From contig OZ218952.1 of NCBI GenBank assembly GCA_965112735.1, forward strand, positions 1 to 64,000: DNA of 64,000 nucleotides. Reading direction: 5' to 3'. Origin of the DNA: Phaeosaccion multiseriatum (Eukaryota; Ochrophyta, other classes). The notes below the pieces were generated by a model. That model saw only the letters and a program-made list of their open reading frames with translations. It was not told where the DNA came from and searched no databases. The position numbers were made by a program, and so were the translations under genes. Shown piece after piece: positions 40,589 through 55,040 of the stretch. Numbering within the stretch: the first letter of the stretch is position 1; each line of letters begins with the position of its first letter.

Positions 40589-43500
40589 CATGTTGTGGCC
40601 AGCTAACGCGTCGTTCGGGCTGTGTGCGCCCCACAAATGCCGGCTTTAGGCTTTTTTGATCCCAGCACAGAGCCAGATTGGGCCATTTGAGCCCATCCAA
40701 GGCCCCACTTGGCGCTGTTGGGGCAATGCAGTATCTCAGTTGGGCCTGTTGTGCTGAGCCAATGCCCGGCGTGAGCATGTTGTGGCCAGCAAACGCGTCG
40801 TTCGGGCTGTGTGCGCCCCACAAATGCCGGCTTTAGGCTTTTTTGATCCCAGCACAGAGCCAGATTGGGCCATTTGAGCCCATCCAAGGCCCCACTTGGC
40901 GCTGTTGGGGCAATGCAGTATCTCAGTTGGGCCTGTTGTGCTGAGCCAATGCCCGGCGTGAGCATGTTGTGGCCAGCTAACGCGTCGTTCGGGCTGTGTG
41001 CGCCCCACAAATGCCGGCTTTAGGCTTTTTTGATCCCAGCACAGAGCCAGATTGGGCCATTTGAGCCCATCCAAGGCCCCACTTGGCGCTGTTGGGGCAA
41101 TGCAGTATCTCAGTTGGGCCTGTTGTGCTGAGCCAATGCCCGGCGTGAGCATGTTGTGGCCAGCAAACGCGTCGTTCGGGCTGTGTGCGCCCCACAAATG
41201 CCGGCTTTAGGCTTTTTTGATCCCAGCACAGAGCCAGATTGGGCCATTTGAGCCCATCCAAGGCCCCACTTGGCGCTGTTGGGGCAATGCAGTATCTCAG
41301 TTGGGCCTGTTGTGCTGAGCCAATGCCCGGCGTGAGCATGTTGTGGCCAGCTAACGCGTCGTTCGGGCTGTGTGCGCCCCACAAATGCCGGCTTTAGGCT
41401 TTTTTTATCCCAGCACAGAGCCAGATTGGGCCATTTGAGCCCATCCAAGGCCCCACTTGGCGCTGTTGGGGCAATGCAGTATCTCAGTTGGGCCTGTTGT
41501 GCTGAGCCAATGCCCGGCGTGAGCATGTTGTGGCCAGCAAACGCGTCGTTCGGGCTGTGTGCGCCCCACAAATGCCGGCTTTAGGCTTTTTTGATCCCAG
41601 CACAGAGCCAGATTGGGCCATTTGAGCCCATCCAAGGCCCCACTTGGCGCTGTTGGGGCAATGCAGTATCTCAGTTGGGCCTGTTGTGCTGAGCCAATGC
41701 CCGGCGTGAGCATGTTGTGGCCAGCTAACGCGTCGTTCGGGCTGTGTGCGCCCCACAAATGCCGGCTTTAGGCTTTTTTGATCCCAGCACAGAGCCAGAT
41801 TGGGCCATTTGAGCCCATCCAAGGCCCCACTTGGCGCTGTTGGGGCAATGCAGTATCTCAGTTGGGCCTGTTGTGCTGAGCCAATGCCCGGCGTGACCAT
41901 GTTGTGGCCAGCTAACGCGTCGTTCGGGCTGTGTGCGCCCCACAAATGCCGGCTTTAGGCTTTTTTGATCCCAGCACAGAGCCAGATTGGGCCATTTGAG
42001 CCCATCCAAGGCCCCACTTGGCGCTGTTGGGGCAATGCAGTATCTCAGTTGGGCCTGTTGTGCTGAGCCAATGCCCGGCGTGAGCATGTTGTGGCCAGCT
42101 AACGCGTCGTTCGGGCTGTGTGCGCCCCACAAATGCCGGCTTTAGGCTTTTTTGATCCCAGCACAGAGCCAGATTGGGCCATTTGAGCCCATCCAAGGCC
42201 CCACTTGGCGCTGTTGGGGCAATGCAGTATCTCAGTTGGGCCTGTTGTGCTGAGCCAATGCCCGGCGTGAGCATGTTGTGGCCAGCTAACGCGTCGTTCG
42301 GGCTGTGTGCGCCCCACAAATGCCGGCTTTAGGCTTTTTTTATCCCAGCACAGAGCCAGATTGGGCCATTTGAGCCCATCCAAGGCCCCACTTGGCGCTG
42401 TTGGGGCAATGCAGTATCTCAGTTGGGCCTGTTGTGCTGAGCCAATGCCCGGCGTGAGCATGTTGTGGCCAGCTAACGCGTCGTTCGGGCTGTGTGCGCC
42501 CCACAAATGCCGGCTTTAGGCTTTTTTGATCCCAGCACAGAGCCAGATTGGGCCATTTGAGCCCATCCAAGGCCCCACTTGGCGCTGTTGGGGCAATGCA
42601 GTATCTCAGTTGGGCCTGTTGTGCTGAGCCAATGCCCGGCGTGAGCATGTTGTGGCCAGCAAACGCGTCGTTCGGGCTGTGTGCGCCCCACAAATGCCGG
42701 CTTTAGGCTTTTTTGATCCCAGCACAGAGCCAGATTGGGCCATTTGAGCCCATCCAAGGCCCCACTTGGCGCTGTTGGGGCAATGCAGTATCTCAGTTGG
42801 GCCTGTTGTGCTGAGCCAATGCCCGGCGTGAGCATGTTGTGGCCAGCAAACGCGTCGTTCGGGCTGTGTGCGCCCCACAAATGCCGGCTTTAGGCTTTTT
42901 TGATCCCAGCACAGAGCCAGATTGGGCCATTTGAGCCCATCCAAGGCCCCACTTGGCGCTGTTGGGGCAATGCAGTATCTCAGTTGGGCCTGTTGTGCTG
43001 AGCCAATGCCCGGCGTGAGCATGTTGTGGCCAGCAAACGCGTCGTTCGGGCTGTGTGCGCCCCACAAATGCCGGCTTTAGGCTTTTTTGATCCCAGCACA
43101 GAGCCAGATTGGGCCATTTGAGCCCATCCAAGGCCCCACTTGGCGCTGTTGGGGCAATGCAGTATCTCAGTTGGGCCTGTTGTGCTGAGCCAATGCCCGG
43201 CGTGAGCATGTTGTGGCCAGCTAACGCGTCGTTCGGGCTGTGTGCGCCCCACAAATGCCGGCTTTAGGCTTTTTTGATCCCAGCACAGAGCCAGATTGGG
43301 CCATTTGAGCCCATCCAAGGCCCCACTTGGCGCTGTTGGGGCAATGCAGTATCTCAGTTGGGCCTGTTGTGCTGAGCCAATGCCCGGCGTGAGCATGTTG
43401 TGGCCAGCTAACGCGTCGTTCGGGCTGTGTGCGCCCCACAAATGCCGGCTTTAGGCTTTTTTGATCCCAGCACAGAGCCAGATTGGGCCATTTGAGCCCA

Positions 43501-46500
43501 TCCAAGGCCCCACTTGGCGCTGTTGGGGCAATGCAGTATCTCAGTTGGGCCTGTTGTGCTGAGCCAATGCCCGGCGTGAGCATGTTGTGGCCAGCTAACG
43601 CGTCGTTCGGGCTGTGTGCGCCCCACAAATGCCGGCTTTAGGCTTTTTTGATCCCAGCACAGAGCCAGATTGGGCCATTTGAGCCCATCCAAGGCCCCAC
43701 TTGGCGCTGTTGGGGCAATGCAGTATCTCAGTTGGGCCTGTTGTGCTGAGCCAATGCCCGGCGTGAGCATGTTGTGGCCAGCTAACGCGTCGTTCGGGCT
43801 GTGTGCGCCCCACAAATGCCGGCTTTAGGCTTTTTTGATCCCAGCACAGAGCCAGATTGGGCCATTTGAGCCCATCCAAGGCCCCACTTGGCGCTGTTGG
43901 GGCAATGCAGTATCTCAGTTGGGCCTGTTGTGCTGAGCCAATGCCCGGCGTGAGCATGTTGTGGCCAGCAAACGCGTCGTTCGGGCTGTGTGCGCCCCAC
44001 AAATGCCGGCTTTAGGCTTTTTTTATCCCAGCACAGAGCCAGATTGGGCCATTTGAGCCCATCCAAGGCCCCACTTGGCGCTGTTGGGGCAATGCAGTAT
44101 CTCAGTTGGGCCTGTTGTGCTGAGCCAATGCCCGGCGTGAGCATGTTGTGGCCAGCAAACGCGTCGTTCGGGCTGTGTGCGCCCCACAAATGCCGGCTTT
44201 AGGCTTTTTTGATCCCAGCACAGAGCCAGATTGGGCCATTTGAGCCCATCCAAGGCCCCACTTGGCGCTGTTGGGGCAATGCAGTATCTCAGTTGGGCCT
44301 GTTGTGCTGAGCCAATGCCCGGCGTGAGCATGTTGTGGCCAGCTAACGCGTCGTTCGGGCTGTGTGCGCCCCACAAATGCCGGCTTTAGGCTTTTTTGAT
44401 CCCAGCACAGAGCCAGATTGGGCCATTTGAGCCCATCCAAGGCCCCACTTGGCGCTGTTGGGGCAATGCAGTATCTCAGTTGGGCCTGTTGTGCTGAGCC
44501 AATGCCCGGCGTGAGCATGTTGTGGCCAGCAAACGCGTCGTTCGGGCTGTGTGCGCCCCACAAATGCCGGCTTTAGGCTTTTTTGATCCCAGCACAGAGC
44601 CAGATTGGGCCATTTGAGCCCATCCAAGGCCCCACTTGGCGCTGTTGGGGCAATGCAGTATCTCAGTTGGGCCTGTTGTGCTGAGCCAATGCCCGGCGTG
44701 ACCATGTTGTGGCCAGCTAACGCGTCGTTCGGGCTGTGTGCGCCCCACAAATGCCGGCTTTAGGCTTTTTTGATCCCAGCACAGAGCCAGATTGGGCCAT
44801 TTGAGCCCATCCAAGGCCCCACTTGGCGCTGTTGGGGCAATGCAGTATCTCAGTTGGGCCTGTTGTGCTGAGCCAATGCCCGGCGTGAGCATGTTGTGGC
44901 CAGCAAACGCGTCGTTCGGGCTGTGTGCGCCCCACAAATGCCGGCTTTAGGCTTTTTTGATCCCAGCACAGAGCCAGATTGGGCCATTTGAGCCCATCCA
45001 AGGCCCCACTTGGCGCTGTTGGGGCAATGCAGTATCTCAGTTGGGCCTGTTGTGCTGAGCCAATGCCCGGCGTGAGCATGTTGTGGCCAGCAAACGCGTC
45101 GTTCGGGCTGTGTGCGCCCCACAAATGCCGGCTTTAGGCTTTTTTTATCCCAGCACAGAGCCAGATTGGGCCATTTGAGCCCATCCAAGGCCCCACTTGG
45201 CGCTGTTGGGGCAATGCAGTATCTCAGTTGGGCCTGTTGTGCTGAGCCAATGCCCGGCGTGAGCATGTTGTGGCCAGCTAACGCGTCGTTCGGGCTGTGT
45301 GCGCCCCACAAATGCCGGCTTTAGGCTTTTTTGATCCCAGCACAGAGCCAGATTGGGCCATTTGAGCCCATCCAAGGCCCCACTTGGCGCTGTTGGGGCA
45401 ATGCAGTATCTCAGTTGGGCCTGTTGTGCTGAGCCAATGCCCGGCGTGAGCATGTTGTGGCCAGCAAACGCGTCGTTCGGGCTGTGTGCGCCCCACAAAT
45501 GCCGGCTTTAGGCTTTTTTTATCCCAGCACAGAGCCAGATTGGGCCATTTGAGCCCATCCAAGGCCCCACTTGGCGCTGTTGGGGCAATGCAGTATCTCA
45601 GTTGGGCCTGTTGTGCTGAGCCAATGCCCGGCGTGAGCATGTTGTGGCCAGCAAACGCGTCGTTCGGGCTGTGTGCGCCCCACAAATGCCGGCTTTAGGC
45701 TTTTTTGATCCCAGCACAGAGCCAGATTGGGCCATTTGAGCCCATCCAAGGCCCCACTTGGCGCTGTTGGGGCAATGCAGTATCTCAGTTGGGCCTGTTG
45801 TGCTGAGCCAATGCCCGGCGTGAGCATGTTGTGGCCAGCTAACGCGTCGTTCGGGCTGTGTGCGCCCCACAAATGCCGGCTTTAGGCTTTTTTTATCCCA
45901 GCACAGAGCCAGATTGGGCCATTTGAGCCCATCCAAGGCCCCACTTGGCGCTGTTGGGGCAATGCAGTATCTCAGTTGGGCCTGTTGTGCTGAGCCAATG
46001 CCCGGCGTGAGCATGTTGTGGCCAGCTAACGCGTCGTTCGGGCTGTGTGCGCCCCACAAATGCCGGCTTTAGGCTTTTTTGATCCCAGCACAGAGCCAGA
46101 TTGGGCCATTTGAGCCCATCCAAGGCCCCACTTGGCGCTGTTGGGGCAATGCAGTATCTCAGTTGGGCCTGTTGTGCTGAGCCAATGCCCGGCGTGAGCA
46201 TGTTGTGGCCAGCAAACGCGTCGTTCGGGCTGTGTGCGCCCCACAAATGCCGGCTTTAGGCTTTTTTGATCCCAGCACAGAGCCAGATTGGGCCATTTGA
46301 GCCCATCCAAGGCCCCACTTGGCGCTGTTGGGGCAATGCAGTATCTCAGTTGGGCCTGTTGTGCTGAGCCAATGCCCGGCGTGAGCATGTTGTGGCCAGC
46401 TAACGCGTCGTTCGGGCTGTGTGCGCCCCACAAATGCCGGCTTTAGGCTTTTTTTATCCCAGCACAGAGCCAGATTGGGCCATTTGAGCCCATCCAAGGC

Positions 46501-49500
46501 CCCACTTGGCGCTGTTGGGGCAATGCAGTATCTCAGTTGGGCCTGTTGTGCTGAGCCAATGCCCGGCGTGAGCATGTTGTGGCCAGCTAACGCGTCGTTC
46601 GGGCTGTGTGCGCCCCACAAATGCCGGCTTTAGGCTTTTTTGATCCCAGCACAGAGCCAGATTGGGCCATTTGAGCCCATCCAAGGCCCCACTTGGCGCT
46701 GTTGGGGCAATGCAGTATCTCAGTTGGGCCTGTTGTGCTGAGCCAATGCCCGGCGTGAGCATGTTGTGGCCAGCAAACGCGTCGTTCGGGCTGTGTGCGC
46801 CCCACAAATGCCGGCTTTAGGCTTTTTTTATCCCAGCACAGAGCCAGATTGGGCCATTTGAGCCCATCCAAGGCCCCACTTGGCGCTGTTGGGGCAATGC
46901 AGTATCTCAGTTGGGCCTGTTGTGCTGAGCCAATGCCCAGCGTGAGCATGTTGTGGCCAGCTAACGCGTCGTTCGGGCTGTGTGCGCCCCACAAATGCCG
47001 GCTTTAGGCTTTTTTGATCCCAGCACAGAGCCAGATTGGGCCATTTGAGCCCATCCAAGGCCCCACTTGGCGCTGTTGGGGCAATGCAGTATCTCAGTTG
47101 GGCCTGTTGTGCTGAGCCAATGCCCGGCGTGAGCATGTTGTGGCCAGCAAACGCGTCGTTCGGGCTGTGTGCGCCCCACAAATGCCGGCTTTAGGCTTTT
47201 TTGATCCCAGCACAGAGCCAGATTGGGCCATTTGAGCCCATCCAAGGCCCCACTTGGCGCTGTTGGGGCAATGCAGTATCTCAGTTGGGCCTGTTGTGCT
47301 GAGCCAATGCCCGGCGTGAGCATGTTGTGGCCAGCTAACGCGTCGTTCGGGCTGTGTGCGCCCCACAAATGCCGGCTTTAGGCTTTTTTTATCCCAGCAC
47401 AGAGCCAGATTGGGCCATTTGAGCCCATCCAAGGCCCCACTTGGCGCTGTTGGGGCAATGCAGTATCTCAGTTGGGCCTGTTGTGCTGAGCCAATGCCCG
47501 GCGTGAGCATGTTGTGGCCAGCTAACGCGTCGTTCGGGCTGTGTGCGCCCCACAAATGCCGGCTTTAGGCTTTTTTGATCCCAGCACAGAGCCAGATTGG
47601 GCCATTTGAGCCCATCCAAGGCCCCACTTGGCGCTGTTGGGGCAATGCAGTATCTCAGTTGGGCCTGTTGTGCTGAGCCAATGCCCGGCGTGAGCATGTT
47701 GTGGCCAGCAAACGCGTCGTTCGGGCTGTGTGCGCCCCACAAATGCCGGCTTTAGGCTTTTTTGATCCCAGCACAGAGCCAGATTGGGCCATTTGAGCCC
47801 ATCCAAGGCCCCACTTGGCGCTGTTGGGGCAATGCAGTATCTCAGTTGGGCCTGTTGTGCTGAGCCAATGCCCGGCGTGAGCATGTTGTGGCCAGCAAAC
47901 GCGTCGTTCGGGCTGTGTGCGCCCCACAAATGCCGGCTTTAGGCTTTTTTGATCCCAGCACAGAGCCAGATTGGGCCATTTGAGCCCATCCAAGGCCCCA
48001 CTTGGCGCTGTTGGGGCAATGCAGTATCTCAGTTGGGCCTGTTGTGCTGAGCCAATGCCCGGCGTGACCATGTTGTGGCCAGCTAACGCGTCGTTCGGGC
48101 TGTGTGCGCCCCACAAATGCCGGCTTTAGGCTTTTTTTATCCCAGCACAGAGCCAGATTGGGCCATTTGAGCCCATCCAAGGCCCCACTTGGCGCTGTTG
48201 GGGCAATGCAGTATCTCAGTTGGGCCTGTTGTGCTGAGCCAATGCCCGGCGTGAGCATGTTGTGGCCAGCAAACGCGTCGTTCGGGCTGTGTGCGCCCCA
48301 CAAATGCCGGCTTTAGGCTTTTTGATCCCAGCACAGAGCCAGATTGGGCCATTTGAGCCCATCCAAGGCCCCACTTGGCGCTGTTGGGGCAATGCAGTAT
48401 CTCAGTTGGGCCTGTTGTGCTGAGCCAATGCCCGGCGTGAGCATGTTGTGGCCAGCTAACGCGTCGTTCGGGCTGTGTGCGCCCCACAAATGCCGGCTTT
48501 AGGCTTTTTTTATCCCAGCACAGAGCCAGATTGGGCCATTTGAGCCCATCCAAGGCCCCACTTGGCGCTGTTGGGGCAATGCAGTATCTCAGTTGGGCCT
48601 GTTGTGCTGAGCCAATGCCCGGCGTGACCATGTTGTGGCCAGCTAACGCGTCGTTCGGGCTGTGTGCGCCCCACAAATGCCGGCTTTAGGCTTTTTTGAT
48701 CCCAGCACAGAGCCAGATTGGGCCATTTGAGCCCATCCAAGGCCCCACTTGGCGCTGTTGGGGCAATGCAGTATCTCAGTTGGGCCTGTTGTGCTGAGCC
48801 AATGCCCGGCGTGAGCATGTTGTGGCCAGCAAACGCGTCGTTCGGGCTGTGTGCGCCCCACAAATGCCGGCTTTAGGCTTTTTTGATCCCAGCACAGAGC
48901 CAGATTGGGCCATTTGAGCCCATCCAAGGCCCCACTTGGCGCTGTTGGGGCAATGCAGTATCTCAGTTGGGCCTGTTGTGCTGAGCCAATGCCCGGCGTG
49001 AGCATGTTGTGGCCAGCAAACGCGTCGTTCGGGCTGTGTGCGCCCCACAAATGCCGGCTTTAGGCTTTTTTGATCCCAGCACAGAGCCAGATTGGGCCAT
49101 TTGAGCCCATCCAAGGCCCCACTTGGCGCTGTTGGGGCAATGCAGTATCTCAGTTGGGCCTGTTGTGCTGAGCCAATGCCCGGCGTGACCATGTTGTGGC
49201 CAGCTAACGCGTCGTTCGGGCTGTGTGCGCCCCACAAATGCCGGCTTTAGGCTTTTTTTATCCCAGCACAGAGCCAGATTGGGCCATTTGAGCCCATCCA
49301 AGGCCCCACTTGGCGCTGTTGGGGCAATGCAGTATCTCAGTTGGGCCTGTTGTGCTGAGCCAATGCCCGGCGTGAGCATGTTGTGGCCAGCAAACGCGTC
49401 GTTCGGGCTGTGTGCGCCCCACAAATGCCGGCTTTAGGCTTTTTTGATCCCAGCACAGAGCCAGATTGGGCCATTTGAGCCCATCCAAGGCCCCACTTGG

Positions 49501-52399
49501 CGCTGTTGGGGCAATGCAGTATCTCAGTTGGGCCTGTTGTGCTGAGCCAATGCCCGGCGTGAGCATGTTGTGGCCAGCTAACGCGTCGTTCGGGCTGTGT
49601 GCGCCCCACAAATGCCGGCTTTAGGCTTTTTTGATCCCAGCACAGAGCCAGATTGGGCCATTTGAGCCCATCCAAGGCCCCACTTGGCGCTGTTGGGGCA
49701 ATGCAGTATCTCAGTTGGGCCTGTTGTGCTGAGCCAATGCCCGGCGTGAGCATGTTGTGGCCAGCAAACGCGTCGTTCGGGCTGTGTGCGCCCCACAAAT
49801 GCCGGCTTTAGGCTTTTTTGATCCCAGCACAGAGCCAGATTGGGCCATTTGAGCCCATCCAAGGCCCCACTTGGCGCTGTTGGGGCAATGCAGTATCTCA
49901 GTTGGGCCTGTTGTGCTGAGCCAATGCCCGGCGTGACCATGTTGTGGCCAGCTAACGCGTCGTTCGGGCTGTGTGCGCCCCACAAATGCCGGCTTTAGGC
50001 TTTTTTTATCCCAGCACAGAGCCAGATTGGGCCATTTGAGCCCATCCAAGGCCCCACTTGGCGCTGTTGGGGCAATGCAGTATCTCAGTTGGGCCTGTTG
50101 TGCTGAGCCAATGCCCGGCGTGAGCATGTTGTGGCCAGCAAACGCGTCGTTCGGGCTGTGTGCGCCCCACAAATGCCGGCTTTAGGCTTTTTTGATCCCA
50201 GCACAGAGCCAGATTGGGCCATTTGAGCCCATCCAAGGCCCCACTTGGCGCTGTTGGGGCAATGCAGTATCTCAGTTGGGCCTGTTGTGCTGAGCCAATG
50301 CCCGGCGTGAGCATGTTGTGGCCAGCTAACGCGTCGTTCGGGCTGTGTGCGCCCCACAAATGCCGGCTTTAGGCTTTTTTTATCCCAGCACAGAGCCAGA
50401 TTGGGCCATTTGAGCCCATCCAAGGCCCCACTTGGCGCTGTTGGGGCAATGCAGTATCTCAGTTGGGCCTGTTGTGCTGAGCCAATGCCCGGCGTGACCA
50501 TGTTGTGGCCAGCTAACGCGTCGTTCGGGCTGTGTGCGCCCCACAAATGCCGGCTTTAGGCTTTTTGATCCCAGCACAGAGCCAGATTGGGCCATTTGAG
50601 CCCATCCAAGGCCCCACTTGGCGCTGTTGGGGCAATGCAGTATCTCAGTTGGGCCTGTTGTGCTGAGCCAATGCCCGGCGTGAGCATGTTGTGGCCAGCA
50701 AACGCGTCGTTCGGGCTGTGTGCGCCCCACAAATGCCGGCTTTAGGCTTTTTTGATCCCAGCACAGAGCCAGATTGGGCCATTTGAGCCCATCCAAGGCC
50801 CCACTTGGCGCTGTTGGGGCAATGCAGTATCTCAGTTGGGCCTGTTGTGCTGAGCCAATGCCCGGCGTGAGCATGTTGTGGCCAGCAAACGCGTCGTTCG
50901 GGCTGTGTGCGCCCCACAAATGCCGGCTTTAGGCTTTTTTGATCCCAGCACAGAGCCAGATTGGGCCATTTGAGCCCATCCAAGGCCCCACTTGGCGCTG
51001 TTGGGGCAATGCAGTATCTCAGTTGGGCCTGTTGTGCTGAGCCAATGCCCGGCGTGACCATGTTGTGGCCAGCTAACGCGTCGTTCGGGCTGTGTGCGCC
51101 CCACAAATGCCGGCTTTAGGCTTTTTTTATCCCAGCACAGAGCCAGATTGGGCCATTTGAGCCCATCCAAGGCCCCACTTGGCGCTGTTGGGGCAATGCA
51201 GTATCTCAGTTGGGCCTGTTGTGCTGAGCCAATGCCCGGCGTGAGCATGTTGTGGCCAGCAAACGCGTCGTTCGGGCTGTGTGCGCCCCACAAATGCCGG
51301 CTTTAGGCTTTTTTGATCCCAGCACAGAGCCAGATTGGGCCATTTGAGCCCATCCAAGGCCCCACTTGGCGCTGTTGGGGCAATGCAGTATCTCAGTTGG
51401 GCCTGTTGTGCTGAGCCAATGCCCGGCGTGAGCATGTTGTGGCCAGCTAACGCGTCGTTCGGGCTGTGTGCGCCCCACAAATGCCGGCTTTAGGCTTTTT
51501 TGATCCCAGCACAGAGCCAGATTGGGCCATTTGAGCCCATCCAAGGCCCCACTTGGCGCTGTTGGGGCAATGCAGTATCTCAGTTGGGCCTGTTGTGCTG
51601 AGCCAATGCCCGGCGTGAGCATGTTGTGGCCAGCTAACGCGTCGTTCGGGCTGTGTGCGCCCCACAAATGCCGGCTTTAGGCTTTTTTGATCCCAGCACA
51701 GAGCCAGATTGGGCCATTTGAGCCCATCCAAGGCCCCACTTGGCGCTGTTGGGGCAATGCAGTATCTCAGTTGGGCCTGTTGTGCTGAGCCAATGCCCGG
51801 CGTGAGCATGTTGTGGCCAGCAAACGCGTCGTTCGGGCTGTGTGCGCCCCACAAATGCCGGCTTTAGGCTTTTTTGATCCCAGCACAGAGCCAGATTGGG
51901 CCATTTGAGCCCATCCAAGGCCCCACTTGGCGCTGTTGGGGCAATGCAGTATCTCAGTTGGGCCTGTTGTGCTGAGCCAATGCCCGGCGTGACCATGTTG
52001 TGGCCAGCTAACGCGTCGTTCGGGCTGTGTGCGCCCCACAAATGCCGGCTTTAGGCTTTTTTGATCCCAGCACAGAGCCAGATTGGGCCATTTGAGCCCA
52101 TCCAAGGCCCCACTTGGCGCTGTTGGGGCAATGCAGTATCTCAGTTGGGCCTGTTGTGCTGAGCCAATGCCCGGCGTGAGCATGTTGTGGCCAGCAAACG
52201 CGTCGTTCGGGCTGTGTGCGCCCCACAAATGCCGGCTTTAGGCTTTTTTGATCCCAGCACAGAGCCAGATTGGGCCATTTGAGCCCATCCAAGGCCCCAC
52301 TTGGCGCTGTTGGGGCAATGCAGTATCTCAGTTGGGCCTGTTGTGCTGAGCCAATGCCCGGCGTGAGCATGTTGTGGCCAGCAAACGCGTCGTTCGGGC

Positions 52400-55040
52400 T
52401 GTGTGCGCCCCACATATGCCGGCTTTAGGCTTTTTTGATCCCAGCACAGAGCCAGATTGGGCCATTTGAGCCCATCCAAGGCCTCACTTGGCGCTGTTGG
52501 GGCAATGCAGTATCTCAGTTGGGCCTGTTGTGCTGAGCCAATGCCCGGCGTGACCATGTTGTGGCCAGCTAACGCGTCGTTCGGGCTGTGTGCGCCCCAC
52601 AAATGCCGGCTTTAGGCTTTTTTTATCCCAGCACAGAGCCAGATTGGGCCATTTGAGCCCATCCAAGGCCCCACTTGGCGCTGTTGGGGCAATGCAGTAT
52701 CTCAGTTGGGCCTGTTGTGCTGAGCCAATGCCCGGCGTGAGCATGTTGTGGCCAGCTAACGCGTCGTTCGGGCTGTGTGCGCCCCACAAATGCCGGCTTT
52801 AGGCTTTTTTTATCCCAGCACAGAGCCAGATTGGGCCATTTGAGCCCATCCAAGGCCCCACTTGGCGCTGTTGGGGCAATGCAGTATCTCAGTTGGGCCT
52901 GTTGTGCTGAGCCAATGCCCGGCGTGAGCATGTTGTGGCCAGCAAACGCGTCGTTCGGGCTGTGTGCGCCCCACAAATGCCGGCTTTAGGCTTTTTTGAT
53001 CCCAGCACAGAGCCAGATTGGGCCATTTGAGCCCATCCAAGGCCCCACTTGGCGCTGTTGGGGCAATGCAGTATCTCAGTTGGGCCTGTTGTGCTGAGCC
53101 AATGCCCGGCGTGAGCATGTTGTGGCCAGCAAACGCGTCGTTCGGGCTGTGTGCGCCCCACATATGCCGGCTTTAGGCTTTTTTGATCCCAGCACAGAGC
53201 CAGATTGGGCCATTTGAGCCCATCCAAGGCCCCACTTGGCGCTGTTGGGGCAATGCAGTATCTCAGTTGGGCCTGTTGTGCTGAGCCAATGCCCGGCGTG
53301 AGCATGTTGTGGCCAGCAAACGCGTCGTTCGGGCTGTGTGCGCCCCACAAATGCCGGCTTTAGGCTTTTTTGATCCCAGCACAGAGCCAGATTGGGCCAT
53401 TTGAGCCCATCCAAGGCCCCACTTGGCGCTGTTGGGGCAATGCAGTATCTCAGTTGGGCCTGTTGTGCTGAGCCAATGCCCGGCGTGAGCATGTTGTGGC
53501 CAGCAAACGCGTCGTTCGGGCTGTGTGCGCCCCACATATGCCGGCTTTAGGCTTTTTTGATCCCAGCACAGAGCCAGATTGGGCCATTTGAGCCCATCCA
53601 AGGCCTCACTTGGCGCTGTTGGGGCAATGCAGTATCTCAGTTGGGCCTGTTGTGCTGAGCCAATGCCCGGCGTGACCATGTTGTGGCCAGCTAACGCGTC
53701 GTTCGGGCTGTGTGCGCCCCACAAATGCCGGCTTTAGGCTTTTTTTATCCCAGCACAGAGCCAGATTGGGCCATTTGAGCCCATCCAAGGCCCCACTTGG
53801 CGCTGTTGGGGCAATGCAGTATCTCAGTTGGGCCTGTTGTGCTGAGCCAATGCCCGGCGTGAGCATGTTGTGGCCAGCTAACGCGTCGTTCGGGCTGTGT
53901 GCGCCCCACAAATGCCGGCTTTAGGCTTTTTTTATCCCAGCACAGAGCCAGATTGGGCCATTTGAGCCCATCCAAGGCCCCACTTGGCGCTGTTGGGGCA
54001 ATGCAGTATCTCAGTTGGGCCTGTTGTGCTGAGCCAATGCCCGGCGTGAGCATGTTGTGGCCAGCAAACGCGTCGTTCGGGCTGTGTGCGCCCCACAAAT
54101 GCCGGCTTTAGGCTTTTTTGATCCCAGCACAGAGCCAGATTGGGCCATTTGAGCCCATCCAAGGCCCCACTTGGCGCTGTTGGGGCAATGCAGTATCTCA
54201 GTTGGGCCTGTTGTGCTGAGCCAATGCCCGGCGTGAGCATGTTGTGGCCAGCAAACGCGTCGTTCGGGCTGTGTGCGCCCCACATATGCCGGCTTTAGGC
54301 TTTTTTGATCCCAGCACAGAGCCAGATTGGGCCATTTGAGCCCATCCAAGGCCCCACTTGGCGCTGTTGGGGCAATGCAGTATCTCAGTTGGGCCTGTTG
54401 TGCTGAGCCAATGCCCGGCGTGAGCATGTTGTGGCCAGCAAACGCGTCGTTCGGGCTGTGTGCGCCCCACAAATGCCGGCTTTAGGCTTTTTTGATCCCA
54501 GCACAGAGCCAGATTGGGCCATTTGAGCCCATCCAAGGCCCCACTTGGCGCTGTTGGGGCAATGCAGTATCTCAGTTGGGCCTGTTGTGCTGAGCCAATG
54601 CCCGGCGTGAGCATGTTGTGGCCAGCAAACGCGTCGTTCGGGCTGTGTGCGCCCCACATATGCCGGCTTTAGGCTTTTTTGATCCCAGCACAGAGCCAGA
54701 TTGGGCCATTTGAGCCCATCCAAGGCCTCACTTGGCGCTGTTGGGGCAATGCAGTATCTCAGTTGGGCCTGTTGTGCTGAGCCAATGCCCGGCGTGACCA
54801 TGTTGTGGCCAGCTAACGCGTCGTTCGGGCTGTGTGCGCCCCACAAATGCCGGCTTTAGGCTTTTTTTATCCCAGCACAGAGCCAGATTGGGCCATTTGA
54901 GCCCATCCAAGGCCCCACTTGGCGCTGTTGGGGCAATGCAGTATCTCAGTTGGGCCTGTTGTGCTGAGCCAATGCCCGGCGTGAGCATGTTGTGGCCAGC
55001 TAACGCGTCGTTCGGGCTGTGTGCGCCCCACAAATGCCGG
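52400..55040 (+). repeat. Six-monomer higher-order repeat (1,122 bp)
   Basis: Private variants recur at 1,122-bp steps: CACATATGCC at about 52412, 53534 and 54656 (and at 53160 and 54282), and AGGCCTCAC at about 52481, 53603 and 54725. 1,122 is six times 187. Two full units and part of a third are visible. Confidence 0.9.
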
